Assembly (NCBI RefSeq): GCF_001941865.1
Contig: NZ_CP016162.1
Coordinates: 3,781,501-3,845,500 of the forward strand
Direction: 5' to 3'
Source: Pseudomonas alcaliphila JAB1
Lineage (GTDB): Bacteria; Pseudomonadota; Gammaproteobacteria; Pseudomonadales; Pseudomonadaceae
Length of the DNA stretch: 64,000 nt
Of the stretch, positions 55,751-64,000 are shown piece by piece. Position numbers and translations under genes: made by a program. The notes under the pieces are model-generated. The model searched no databases and was not told the DNA's origin. It saw only the letters and a list, made by a program, of their open reading frames with translations. Positions within the stretch are counted from its first letter, which is position 1; each line of letters opens with the position of its first letter.

Positions 55751-55780
55751 TCACTGCAGTTGACTGCAGTTGACTGCAGA
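55751..55780. repeat. Tandem 10-bp repeats upstream of glpK
   Basis: TCACTGCAGT, TGACTGCAGT and TGACTGCAGA follow one another, three near-identical units with a TGCAG core. They lie 30 bp before the glpK start, at or near its promoter. They could be a regulator-binding array or a chance microrepeat. Confidence 0.6.
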
Positions 55781-55813
55781 CTGGCTTATTTTGCTGGCAG
55801 CATACTGCTCGCT

Positions 55814-56284
55814 TCAGGCTTTGCCGATAGCGGCGAACTGCCCTTGGGTATGCTGCGCCAGGGTCTCGGCCGAGAGCTCCAGTTCCAGCCCGCGTCGGCC
55901 ACCGCTAACGTGAATGGTGGGATGCTGGCGTGCGGTCTCGTCGATGAAGGTGCGCAAGCGTTTCTTCTGCCCCAACGGGCTGATGCCGCCGACCAGATAA
56001 CCAGTGGCGCGCTGCGCGGCAGTCGGGTCGGCCATGTCGGCCTTCTTCGCGCCAGCCGCTGCAGCCAGCGCCTTGAGATCGAGACTGCCGACGACCGGCA
56101 CCACCGCCACCAGAAGCTCGCCTTTTTCGGTCGCCGCGAGCAGAGTCTTGAACACGCATTCGGGCGCCAGGCCGAGCTTTTCCGCCGCTTCCAGCCCATA
56201 GGACGGCGCCTTGGGGTCATGCTGGTAGCTATGCACACGGTGTTCGGCCTTGGCCTTTTTCAACAGATCGATGGCTGGAGTCAT
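55814..56284 (-). CDS. ybaK: YbaK/EbsC-type Cys-tRNA(Pro) deacylase
   Basis: A 156-residue trans-editing hydrolase that clears mischarged Cys-tRNA(Pro). Family segments include [28 protein letters not shown], with the catalytic Lys, [27 protein letters not shown] and the final [10 protein letters not shown]. It sits between glpK and glpR on the glpK strand, an unusual place in a glycerol locus. A GlpR-like half-site lies just upstream of its start. Confidence 0.9.
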   Translation of the reverse strand: MTPAIDLLKKAKAEHRVHSYQHDPKAPSYGLEAAEKLGLAPECVFKTLLAATEKGELLVAVVPVVGSLDLKALAAAAGAKKADMADPTAAQRATGYLVGGISPLGQKKRLRTFIDETARQHPTIHVSGGRRGLELELSAETLAQHTQGQFAAIGKA

Positions 56285-56285
56285 G

Positions 56286-56297
56286 TTCGAATGTGAA
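56286..56297. promoter_or_regulatory. GlpR-like half-site before ybaK/glpR
   Basis: TTCGAATGTGAA matches the arms of the palindrome before glpD at 57298. Only one good arm is seen here, so strength is uncertain. Confidence 0.4.
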
Positions 56298-56382
56298 AAC
56301 GCTGTGAAAGATGCCCTACATTAACAGGCCGAAATCCTCCGCATCTACAGCCTATAATGAGTGACCATCACAGGAAGCGCTC

Positions 56383-57141
56383 ATGAATCTCGCTCCCCGC
56401 CAGCACGACATCCTCAACCTCGCCCGCGACCGTGGCTACGTCAGCATCGATGAACTGGCTCAAGCCTTCGCCGTTACCCCACAGACCATTCGCCGCGACA
56501 TCAACCAACTGGCCGAGCACGGCCTTTTGCGCCGCACCCATGGTGGTGCAGCGTGCGAATCATCGAGCATTCAGAACACCGCCTATGGCATGCGCGCCGG
56601 GCAGATGCGCGAGGAGAAACAGCGCATCGCCGAGGCGGTGGCCGCGCAGATTCCCGATCACGCCTCACTGTTCATCAATATCGGTACCACCACCGAGGCC
56701 ATCGCCCGTGAGCTGCAGAATCACAAGGGCCTGAAGATCATCACCAACAACCTGCACGTCGCCGCGCAACTCAGCGCCAAGGCCGACTTCGAGGTACTGG
56801 TGGCCGGCGGTACGGTGCGCAGCGACGGCGGTATCGTCGGCCAGGCGGCGGTGGATTTCATCCAGCAGTTCAAGGTCGACTACGCCATCGTCGGCATCAG
56901 CGGTATCGACGACGACGGCAGTCTGCTCGACTTCGACTATCAGGAAGTACGCGTTTCCCAGGCGATCATCGACAACGCGCGGCAGGTTTTCCTCGCCGCC
57001 GACTCCAGCAAGTTCGGCCGCAACGCTGTGGTACGCCTGGGCTCCATCGCCCTGGTCGACCGCGTTTTTACCGATAGCGCGCCTTCAGCCGCCATCACCC
57101 GCCTGCTGCACAGCCACAAGGTTCAGCTCGATCTGGTCTGA
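56383..57141 (+). CDS. glpR: Glycerol regulon repressor, DeoR family
   Basis: A 252-residue DeoR-family repressor that senses glycerol-3-phosphate. The HTH is [37 protein letters not shown] near residues 19-55. The C-terminal phosphosugar-binding domain has [18 protein letters not shown] near 102 and [23 protein letters not shown] sequence, then [16 protein letters not shown]. Its place between glpK (divergent, beyond ybaK) and glpD is the standard glp layout. Confidence 0.93.
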   Translation: MNLAPRQHDILNLARDRGYVSIDELAQAFAVTPQTIRRDINQLAEHGLLRRTHGGAACESSSIQNTAYGMRAGQMREEKQRIAEAVAAQIPDHASLFINIGTTTEAIARELQNHKGLKIITNNLHVAAQLSAKADFEVLVAGGTVRSDGGIVGQAAVDFIQQFKVDYAIVGISGIDDDGSLLDFDYQEVRVSQAIIDNARQVFLAADSSKFGRNAVVRLGSIALVDRVFTDSAPSAAITRLLHSHKVQLDLV

Positions 57142-57163
57142 TTGGCCTCTCGACGACTATCGC

Positions 57164-57216
57164 GTAGGGCGGGTGCAACCCGCCAGCAACGTATCGGCGG
57201 GTTGCACCCGCCCTAC
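57164..57216. repeat. 21-bp inverted-repeat hairpin between glpR and glpD
   Basis: The arm 57164-57184 (begins GTAGGGCGGGTGCAACCC) is perfectly complementary to 57196-57216, with an 11-base loop. It has the look of a dispersed REP or BIME element, and could also terminate glpR transcription. No T-run follows. Confidence 0.65.
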
Positions 57217-57297
57217 TGCAAACCAGCCCCCTCAGTACCGCTCGGCGCGCAATCGCGCGCTGGGGTAGCGAAGCTGCGCATCTTCGTCTAGCATATT

Positions 57298-57325
57298 TTC
57301 GAAAGTGAACATAACCACATTCGAA
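57298..57325. promoter_or_regulatory. GlpR-type operator before glpD
   Basis: TTCGAAAGTG (57298-57307) and CACATTCGAA (57316-57325) form an inverted repeat with one mismatch and an 8-bp centre. It lies 22 bp before the glpD start, as expected for a repressor of the DeoR type. The same arm occurs before ybaK/glpR at 56286. Confidence 0.65.
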
Positions 57326-57346
57326 TCCAACAGCCGAGCGTGCCAC

Positions 57347-58876
57347 ATGCCCCACGACCAGTTCGCCAGCCCCGTTGCGGAAGTCTATGATCTCGCCGTC
57401 GTTGGCGGCGGTATCAATGGTGTGGGCATCGCAGCCGATGCAGCTGGTCGTGGCTTGTCCGTGTTCCTTTGCGAAAAGGACGACTTGGCCAGCCACACTT
57501 CCTCGGCCAGCAGCAAGCTGATCCATGGCGGCTTGCGCTACCTGGAGCACCACGAGTTCCGCCTGGTACGTGAGGCCCTGGCCGAGCGCGAAGTGTTGCT
57601 GGCCAAGGCGCCGCATATCGTCAAACCGATGCGCTTCGTTCTGCCGCACCGCCCCCACTTGCGTCCGGCCTGGATGATCCGCGCCGGCCTGTTCCTCTAC
57701 GACCACCTGGGCAAGCGCAAGCGCCTGCCGGCTTCGCGCGGCGTGCGCTTCGGCGCCGGTAGCCCGTTGAAAGCGGAGATCAGTCGCGGTTTCGAATATT
57801 CCGACTGCTGGGTGGACGATGCTCGCCTGGTGGTGCTCAACGCCATGGCCGCGCGGGAAAAAGGCGCGCACATCCACCCGCGCACTCGCTGCGTCAGTGC
57901 GCGGCGCAGTAAGGGTCTGTGGCATATCCACCTGGAGCGCAGCGACGGCAGCCTGCTGTCTATTCGCGCCCGCGCTCTGGTCAACGCCGCCGGCCCCTGG
58001 GTCGCGCGCTTCATCCGTGAAGACCTCAAGCAGCAATCGCCCTACGGCATTCGCCTGATCCAGGGCAGCCATATCGTCGTGCCGCGCCTGTATGACGGTG
58101 AGCAGGCGTACATCCTGCAGAACGAAGACCGCCGCATCGTCTTCGCCATTCCTTATCTGGAGCGCTTCACCCTGATCGGCACCACGGATCGCGAATATCA
58201 GGGCGACCCCGCCCAGGTGACGATCACCGCCGAGGAAACCGACTACCTGCTCAAGGTGGTCAATGATCACTTCAAGCAACAGCTCAGCCGCGACGATGTC
58301 CTGCACAGCTTCGCGGGCGTGCGCCCACTGTGCGATGACGAATCCGATGAGCCGTCGGCCATTACCCGCGACTACACTCTTTCGCTCTCCGGCGCGCCGG
58401 GCGAGGCGCCGCTACTTTCAGTCTTCGGCGGCAAGCTGACCACCTATCGCAAGCTGGCCGAGTCCGCCATGCATGAACTGGCCGCCCATTTCACCAACCT
58501 GGGGCCGAGCTGGACAGCCACCGCCCCGCTCCCCGGTGGTGAGGATCTGCAAGGCCAGAGCGCCCTGGTCGAAGCGCTCTGCGAACGCTATGGCTGGCTA
58601 CCCACCAGCCTGGCCAGACGCTGGGCTACCAGCTATGGCAGCCGTACCTGGCGCCTGCTCGATGGCGTACACAACCTTACCGACCTCGGCGAACATCTCG
58701 GTGCCGGGCTTTACACCCGCGAAGTGGAATACCTGCGCCGTGAAGAATGGGCACGCAGCAGTGCCGACATTCTCTGGCGGCGCAGCAAACTGGGCCTGTT
58801 CATGACCCCGGCGCAGCAGGCCCGCCTACAGGACTACCTGAACAGCCGCGACCCGCATTCGGCTTACGCTGCCTGA
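57347..58876 (+). CDS. glpD: Aerobic glycerol-3-phosphate dehydrogenase
   Basis: A 509-residue FAD-dependent membrane-associated enzyme that oxidises glycerol-3-phosphate to DHAP, passing electrons to quinone. FAD motif GGGINGVGIAAD lies near residue 18-29. SSASSKLIHGGLRYLEHHEFRLVREAL follows near 51, then VNAAGPWVARF near 205 and FGGKLTTYRKLAE near 360. The start at 57347 gives the usual N-terminus. It follows the GlpR-type operator and is followed by a terminator. Confidence 0.96.
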   Translation: MPHDQFASPVAEVYDLAVVGGGINGVGIAADAAGRGLSVFLCEKDDLASHTSSASSKLIHGGLRYLEHHEFRLVREALAEREVLLAKAPHIVKPMRFVLPHRPHLRPAWMIRAGLFLYDHLGKRKRLPASRGVRFGAGSPLKAEISRGFEYSDCWVDDARLVVLNAMAAREKGAHIHPRTRCVSARRSKGLWHIHLERSDGSLLSIRARALVNAAGPWVARFIREDLKQQSPYGIRLIQGSHIVVPRLYDGEQAYILQNEDRRIVFAIPYLERFTLIGTTDREYQGDPAQVTITAEETDYLLKVVNDHFKQQLSRDDVLHSFAGVRPLCDDESDEPSAITRDYTLSLSGAPGEAPLLSVFGGKLTTYRKLAESAMHELAAHFTNLGPSWTATAPLPGGEDLQGQSALVEALCERYGWLPTSLARRWATSYGSRTWRLLDGVHNLTDLGEHLGAGLYTREVEYLRREEWARSSADILWRRSKLGLFMTPAQQARLQDYLNSRDPHSAYAA

Positions 58877-58892
58877 ATTCTGCGTGCCCCAT

Positions 58893-58915
58893 GCCCCGCT
58901 CTGCGGGGCTTTTTT
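58893..58915 (+). terminator. glpD terminator
   Basis: GCCCCGC (58893-58899) pairs with GCGGGGC (58903-58909), followed by six Ts. It is 16 bp past the stop. Confidence 0.88.
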
Positions 58916-59023
58916 ATGGGCACGGAAAAATAAAATATCGGGGTTACTTCCCCGTTTCAGTCAGCGTAGAACTTTCAGCAACTTTTTTATTGCATTGATT
59001 CAATAACTTGGCGTCATGATGCG

Positions 59024-59043
59024 GAATAAAAACATTCTTATTC
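59024..59043. promoter_or_regulatory. AT-rich bfrB upstream region with Fur-like palindrome
   Basis: GAATAA (59024-59029) and TTATTC (59038-59043) flank an 8-bp AT-rich centre, about 105 bp before bfrB. It might bind Fur or an unrelated regulator. The whole stretch 58960-59060 is unusually AT-rich for this DNA. Confidence 0.35.
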
Positions 59044-59145
59044 AGTTTTATTTTTACTTATGTTTCAACCACTTAAGTTTGACATAAGGGAGAACCAGGC
59101 CGAAAATCCGAGGTCATCACGGTCATTGAAGCAGCAGGAGCGGTC

Positions 59146-59616
59146 ATGAAAGGCGACAAGAAGGTCATTCAACACCTGAACAAGATTCTTGGTAACGAAC
59201 TGGTCGCCATCAACCAGTACTTCCTGCATGCGCGCATGTACGAAGATTGGGGCCTGAAGAAACTCGGCGAGCACGAGTACCACGAGTCCATCGACGAGAT
59301 GAAGCATGCCGACAAGCTGATCAAGCGCATTCTCTTCCTCGAAGGTATTCCCAACCTGCAGGACCTGGGCAAGATCCTGATCGGTGAAAACACCAAGGAA
59401 ATGCTCGAGTGCGACCTGAAGATCGAGCACAAGGCCCACGGTGACCTGAAGGCCGCCATCGCCTATTGCGAGAGCATCGGTGACTACGCCAGCCGCGAAC
59501 TGCTCGAAGAAATCCTCTGCTCCGAAGAGGATCATATCGACTGGCTGGAAACCCAGCTCAGCCTGATCGAAGCCGTCGGCCTGCAGAACTACCTGCAATC
59601 GCAGATGGACGAATAA
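59146..59616 (+). CDS. bfrB: Bacterioferritin, haem-binding
   Basis: A 156-residue ferritin-like subunit. The diiron ligands are visible (Glu18, Glu51 and His54 in [11 protein letters not shown], Glu127 region), and Met52 is the haem-binding methionine. It closely resembles P. aeruginosa BfrB as I remember it. It forms the 24-mer iron store. The usual bfd ferredoxin partner gene is not adjacent here. An AGCAGGAGCGGTC ribosome region precedes the ATG. Confidence 0.94.
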   Translation: MKGDKKVIQHLNKILGNELVAINQYFLHARMYEDWGLKKLGEHEYHESIDEMKHADKLIKRILFLEGIPNLQDLGKILIGENTKEMLECDLKIEHKAHGDLKAAIAYCESIGDYASRELLEEILCSEEDHIDWLETQLSLIEAVGLQNYLQSQMDE

Positions 59617-59632
59617 GTCCGATCCGCTCGAC

Positions 59633-59663
59633 AAAAAACGGGAGCCACTGGCTCCCGTTTTTT
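59633..59663 (+). terminator. bfrB terminator
   Basis: AAAAAACGGGAGCC (59633-59646) pairs with GGCTCCCGTTTTTT (59650-59663). A strong, possibly bidirectional terminator. Confidence 0.88.
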
Positions 59664-59735
59664 ATGGCTATCCCGAATCTCGTGGAAGGGGCGCAAGCCG
59701 CGATAGCAAGTCGCCGCTGAAGCGCCTCCCACGAC

Positions 59736-62700
59736 TCAACGCGCCTCGCTCTCCTTGACCCGGAACCACGCCGCATACAGCGCCGGCAGGAACAACAGGG
59801 TCAGCGCCGTGGCCACCACCAGCCCGCCCATGATCGCTACCGCCATCGGCCCGAAGAACACGCTGCGCGACAGCGGAATCATCGCCAACACCGCCGCCAG
59901 TGCAGTGAGCACGATAGGACGGAAACGGCGCACCGTGGCCTCGATAACGGCGTGCCAACGATCCAGACCGTGGCTGATGTCCTGCTCGATCTGATCGACC
60001 AGAATCACCGAGTTACGCATGATCATCCCGGCCAGGGCGATGGTGCCGAGCATGGCAACGAAGCCGAACGGCTGGCGGAAGATCAACAGGAACAGAGTGA
60101 CGCCGATCAGGCCCAGCGGTGCGGTGAGAAACACCATCGCCGAGCGCGAGAAGCTTTTCAGCTGCAGCATCAGCAGCGTCAGCACCACCACGATGAACAG
60201 CGGGATACCGGCGTTCACCGATTTCTGTCCGCGTTGCGAGTCCTCCACCGTGCCGCCGACCTCCAGCAGATAACCCGCAGGCAGTTCCGCGCGGATCGGG
60301 TCCAGCGTCGGCAGGATCTGCTGGGTCAGACTGGCCGGCTGCTGCTTGCCATAGACGTCGGCACGCACGGTGACGTTGGGCAGGCGATTGCGGTGCCAGA
60401 TGATGCCTTCCTCAAAGCCGTATTCCAGGGTTGCCACCTGCGACAGCGCCACGCTGCGGCCGCTGTCGGTCGGCACCGCCAGGCTCGGCAGCAGGCTCAG
60501 TGCCTTGCGCTCCTGCGGCGTGCCGCGCTGAAGAATCTCGATCAGCTCATTGCCCTCACGGTACTGGCTGACGCTGGTGCCGGACAGCGAGCCTTGCAGG
60601 AAGCGCGACAGCTCGGCGGTGTTGACCCCCAGGGCACGGGCACGATCCTGATCGATATTGAGGATCACCACCTTGCTCGGCTCCTCCCAGTCCAGGTGCA
60701 CGTTCACCACATGCGGGTTCTCGCGCACCTTGTTCGCCACCTGACGGGCCAGGGCACGCACCTCGTCGATATGCTCGCCGCTGACGCGGAACTGGATCGG
60801 GTAGCCCACGGGTGGCCCGTTCTCCAGGCGGCTGACGCGGCTACGCAGGGTCGGGAACTCGTCGTTCATCACCTTGATCAGCCAACCACGCAGGCGCTCG
60901 CGCTCTTCGATGCTGTTGGCCAGTACCACGAACTGGGCAAAGCTTGCCGCCGGCAATTGTTGATCCAGTGGCAGATAGAAACGCGGTGAGCCGGTACCAA
61001 CATAGGCCACGTAGTTGTCGATGCCGGGCTGCTCCTTGAGCAGTGTTTCCAGGCGATGCACTTCGGCCTCGGTGGCGCTCAGCGAGGCGCCCTCCTCCAG
61101 CTTGATGTCGACCATCAGCTCCAGGCGCCCGGAGGCCGGGAAGAACTGTTGCGGCACGAAGCGAAACAGCAACACAGAGGCGACGAACAACGCAATGGTC
61201 AGCAGGATCACGATGCCGCGACGACGCACGCACCATTCAACCGTGGCGCGAACACGGCGGTAGAACGGCGTCGAATAAGGGTCATGACCACCTGCGCTGC
61301 CACCGTGTTTCGCCGCGTGCAGTTTGGCCAGATCGGGCAACAGCTTGTCGCCCAGATAGGGCACGAACATCACCGCCGCGATCCATGAGGCGATCAGCGA
61401 AATGGCCACCACCTGGAAGATCGACCGGGTGTACTCACCCGTACCGGACTGCGCGGTGGCGATGGGCAGGAACCCGGCCGCTGTGATCAGGGTGCCGGTG
61501 AGCATCGGAAAGGCGGTGCTGGTCCAGGCGAAGCTGGCCGCCTTGAAGCGGTCGTAGCCCTGCTCCATCTTGATCGCCATCATCTCCACCGCGATGATCG
61601 CGTCGTCCACCAGCAGGCCGAGACCGAGCACCAGCGCGCCGAGAGAAATCTTGTGCAGGCCTATCCCCAAGTAGTACATGGCGGCAAACGTCATCGCCAG
61701 CACCAGCGGAATTACCAGCGCCACCACCAGGCCGGTGCGCACCCCCAGGGAGAAGAAGCTGACCGCGAGCACGATCACCAGCGCCTCCACCAGCACCTTG
61801 ACGAACTCGCCCACGCCGGTTTTCACCGCCGCCGGCTGATCCGACACCTTGCGCAGCTCCATGCCCAACGGCAGCGTCTGTTGCAGGCGGGCGAACTCAC
61901 CTTCCAATGCCTTGCCCAGCACCAGAATGTCGCCGCCGTCCTTCATCGCCACGGCGATGCCGATGGCATCCTCGCCCATGAAGCGCATGCGCGGCGCGGG
62001 TGGATCGTTGAAGCCGCGCTTGACCTCGGCCACGTCGGCTATGCGGAAGGTACGATCGGCGACGCGAATGGGAAAATCGCGAATTTCCTCCACCGATTCG
62101 AAGCGCCCGGTCACACGCAGTTGAATACGCTCGCTGGCGGTTTCGAAGAAACCGGCAGCCGCCACCGCATTCTGCGCCTCCAGCGCCTGCTGCACGGCGG
62201 ACAATGGCAGACCGAGGGTCGCCAGCTTGGTATTGGACAGTTCGATCCAGATTTTCTCGTCCTGCAGCCCCACCAGTTCGACCTTGCCCACGTCCTTGAC
62301 CCGCTGCAGTTGCAACTGCAGGCGGTCGGCGTAGTCCTTGAGCACCGCGTAGTCGAAACCGTTGCCAGTCAGCGCATAGATATTGCCGAAGGTGGTGCCG
62401 AACTCGTCGTTGAAGAACGGCCCCTGGATGCCGGGCGGCAGCGTGTGGCGGATGTCGCTGATCTTCTTGCGCACCTGATACCACAGCTCGGGAATCTCCG
62501 AGCTGCGCATGGAGTCGCGTGCCATGAAGGTCACTTGCGACTCGCCCGGACGGGAGAAGCTGGTGATGCGGTCATACTCGCCGGTCTCCATCAGCTTCTT
62601 CTCGATGCGCTCAGTGACCTGGCGCGACACCTCTTCGGCGCTGGCGCCCGGCCAGTTGGTGCGGATCACCATAGCCTTGAAGGTGAACGGCGGGTCTTCG

Positions 62701-62810
62701 CTCTGCCCCAGCTTGGTGTAGGACAGCGCCCCCACCACGGCGAACAGCAGCATGATGTAGAGAACGATCTGGCGGTTACGTAGCGCCCAGGCAGACAGGT
62801 TGAAGCTCAT
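59736..62810 (-). CDS. RND-family efflux transporter (inner-membrane pump)
   Basis: A 1024-residue RND protein with the 12-helix, two-loop layout. The proton-relay region LGLGLLVDDAIIAVEMM has the paired Asp near residues 406-407. NRQIVLYIMLLFAVVGALSY is TM1. The length is normal for HAE1-type pumps. It starts 6 bp after the adaptor, so they are co-transcribed. No outer-membrane channel follows, so a shared TolC-like OprM may serve. The substrate is unknown. Confidence 0.92.
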   Translation of the reverse strand: MSFNLSAWALRNRQIVLYIMLLFAVVGALSYTKLGQSEDPPFTFKAMVIRTNWPGASAEEVSRQVTERIEKKLMETGEYDRITSFSRPGESQVTFMARDSMRSSEIPELWYQVRKKISDIRHTLPPGIQGPFFNDEFGTTFGNIYALTGNGFDYAVLKDYADRLQLQLQRVKDVGKVELVGLQDEKIWIELSNTKLATLGLPLSAVQQALEAQNAVAAAGFFETASERIQLRVTGRFESVEEIRDFPIRVADRTFRIADVAEVKRGFNDPPAPRMRFMGEDAIGIAVAMKDGGDILVLGKALEGEFARLQQTLPLGMELRKVSDQPAAVKTGVGEFVKVLVEALVIVLAVSFFSLGVRTGLVVALVIPLVLAMTFAAMYYLGIGLHKISLGALVLGLGLLVDDAIIAVEMMAIKMEQGYDRFKAASFAWTSTAFPMLTGTLITAAGFLPIATAQSGTGEYTRSIFQVVAISLIASWIAAVMFVPYLGDKLLPDLAKLHAAKHGGSAGGHDPYSTPFYRRVRATVEWCVRRRGIVILLTIALFVASVLLFRFVPQQFFPASGRLELMVDIKLEEGASLSATEAEVHRLETLLKEQPGIDNYVAYVGTGSPRFYLPLDQQLPAASFAQFVVLANSIEERERLRGWLIKVMNDEFPTLRSRVSRLENGPPVGYPIQFRVSGEHIDEVRALARQVANKVRENPHVVNVHLDWEEPSKVVILNIDQDRARALGVNTAELSRFLQGSLSGTSVSQYREGNELIEILQRGTPQERKALSLLPSLAVPTDSGRSVALSQVATLEYGFEEGIIWHRNRLPNVTVRADVYGKQQPASLTQQILPTLDPIRAELPAGYLLEVGGTVEDSQRGQKSVNAGIPLFIVVVLTLLMLQLKSFSRSAMVFLTAPLGLIGVTLFLLIFRQPFGFVAMLGTIALAGMIMRNSVILVDQIEQDISHGLDRWHAVIEATVRRFRPIVLTALAAVLAMIPLSRSVFFGPMAVAIMGGLVVATALTLLFLPALYAAWFRVKESEAR

Positions 62811-62816
62811 GCGGGC

Positions 62817-63920
62817 TTACTCCTTGGCGGCCAGTTCGACGTTGCGATTGTCCCGATCGACCGGGCGTACCTGCTGGCCTTCGCGAAGAATCTGTACCCC
62901 GGCGGCAACCACCCAATCGGAAGCGGCCAGCCCCTCCAGCACCGGCACCCGGTCATCACCATAAGCGCCGACGCGCACCGGGCGGCGTTGCACAGTGTGC
63001 TCCTTGGGGTCCACGACCCAGACGAACGCCTGGTCCTGCTCGGCGCTGAGTGCCGACAGCGGCACCGCCAGCGGTACCTCGCCATTGCTGGCGATGAATA
63101 CCCGCGCGCTCTGCCCCAACTCAGCCGGCACCTTGCCTTCGGTGAACGCGACACGGGCGGCGAAAGTGCGCGACTGTGGATCGGCCGCCGGTGCCATCTC
63201 GCGGATGCGTCCGGGGAAACGCTGATCGGGCTGCGACCAGAGTTCCACCTCGACCACCTGACCAATCTCGAAACGACCAAAGCTCTGCTCCGGCAGGCTG
63301 ATCGACACCTCACGCTCACCATCGGCAGCCAGAGTGAACACCGTCTGACCAGCCGCCACCACCTGCCCCACCTCGACCGCACGACGGGCGATCACGCCGT
63401 CCTGCGAGGCCCGCAGCACGGCATAGTCGGTCTGATTGCGGGCCACGTCGTACTCGGCCTTGACCTGTTTCAGACGCGCTTCGCCAGCACGGTACTGATT
63501 CTCGACGTTGTCGAACTGCGAGCGGCTGACCAGATTGCGCCCAAGCAGCGCCTTGTAGCGCTCACGCTCGGCGCGCACGGTCTGCAGGTTGGCCTCGGCT
63601 GCCGCCATCTGCGCGCGGATGGCTTCCAGCTGCAGGCGCACGTCCTGGGGGTCCAGCTCGGCCAGTGGCTGATCCTTCTTCACCCGGTCGCCGACATCCA
63701 CCATGCGCTTGCTCACCTTGCCGGCGATACGGAAGGCCAGCTCCGGCTCGTAACGTGCACGCACCTCGCCCGGATAGCTGTCGACCAGCGCAGTAGCCGG
63801 CTGCGGCTGCACCACCATGGCAGGACGGATCGGTTGCTCCGCCTGTTCACCGTTACCGCAGGCAGACAGCAGGAAGACGAGACCCAGAGAAGCAACAAGC
63901 GGGAGAACATGGCGAGACAT
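62817..63920 (-). CDS. RND periplasmic adaptor (membrane fusion) lipoprotein
   Basis: A 367-residue adaptor with a lipobox LLSAC (Cys21). The lipoyl/barrel-sandwich parts flank a helical hairpin: VDSYPGEVRARYEPELAFRIAGKVSKRMVDVGDRV, AIRAQMAAAEANLQTVRAERERYKALLGRNLVS, and YAVLRASQDGVIARRAVEVGQVV. It anchors the pump and links to an outer-membrane channel. It is the first gene of the pair. A promoter and probably a TetR-type regulator lie near the right edge or beyond. Confidence 0.9.
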   Translation of the reverse strand: MSRHVLPLVASLGLVFLLSACGNGEQAEQPIRPAMVVQPQPATALVDSYPGEVRARYEPELAFRIAGKVSKRMVDVGDRVKKDQPLAELDPQDVRLQLEAIRAQMAAAEANLQTVRAERERYKALLGRNLVSRSQFDNVENQYRAGEARLKQVKAEYDVARNQTDYAVLRASQDGVIARRAVEVGQVVAAGQTVFTLAADGEREVSISLPEQSFGRFEIGQVVEVELWSQPDQRFPGRIREMAPAADPQSRTFAARVAFTEGKVPAELGQSARVFIASNGEVPLAVPLSALSAEQDQAFVWVVDPKEHTVQRRPVRVGAYGDDRVPVLEGLAASDWVVAAGVQILREGQQVRPVDRDNRNVELAAKE

Positions 63921-64000
63921 GTGTAAGACCTTTCAGAGAAGGTTTGGAATATTTGTACTGACGGGTATAGTAAAAATAGCAAACTCGCCAGTCCAGTATT
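63921..64000 (-). promoter_or_regulatory. Upstream region of the RND operon, partial
   Basis: Minus-strand sequence includes TACTATAC and a TTTGCTATTTTT stretch that could be -10 and -35 region elements, with CAGT/ACTG halves on both sides. It is too short and the edge too near to call an operator. Confidence 0.3.

Overview
The window looks like chromosomal DNA of a Pseudomonas. Coding regions are GC-rich, and several proteins belong to families I associate with that genus: an MvaT-type H-NS protein, a BifA-type c-di-GMP phosphodiesterase with a GGDQF motif, an IcmP-type imelysin lipoprotein, BfrB and a glpK/glpR/glpD set. An environmental species near the P. mendocina or P. pseudoalcaligenes group is my guess, not a demonstrated identity. 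I saw no rRNA, tRNA, CRISPR array, prophage or intact insertion sequence. Nearly all of the window is coding.

0-10 kb: the end of an imelysin-type gene and a Tat-exported DUF1513 protein, then a hexuronate oxidation locus. It holds a LacI-type regulator, uronate dehydrogenase (udh), an SMP-30-type lactonase, a complete TRAP transporter, an EamA-type permease, a FadR/GntR-type regulator and a mutarotase-like epimerase. A consensus sigma-70 promoter precedes udh. Related operator-like palindromes lie at 2338, 2593 and 9216. 10-18 kb: a small charged protein, a HerA-like ATPase, a dCache chemoreceptor, a CBS protein, PurU, MvaT and exonuclease I.

18-26 kb: a membrane-protein gene followed by a six-gene overlapping operon (RDD, SpoIIM-like, DUF4129, DUF4350, MoxR ATPase, DUF58). 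A 164-bp inverted-repeat element begins inside the last stop codon. 26-35 kb: sodB, then a leftward pair (an ammonium transporter with a sigma-54-type promoter, closely followed by an unrecognised soluble protein gene), bifA, an EF-hand/GIDE-like protein with LemA, and the imelysin lipoprotein behind a Fur-like palindrome.

34-48 kb: AraC and GNAT genes, a symporter-histidine-kinase-receiver fusion of the CrbS/MxtR type, an epoxide-hydrolase-like enzyme, RmuC, a Sel1-like protein, a DnaA-box-bearing AT-rich gap, a RES/Xre toxin-antitoxin pair with an intergenic inverted repeat, the YdbH-YnbE-YdbL envelope set and monothiol glutaredoxin. 48-64 kb: a molybdopterin oxidoreductase, a lipoprotein, argF overlapping an orphan ABC ATPase, a PhzF-like protein, the glycerol genes with ybaK between glpK and glpR and no glpF, bfrB, and an RND pump with its adaptor running off the right edge.
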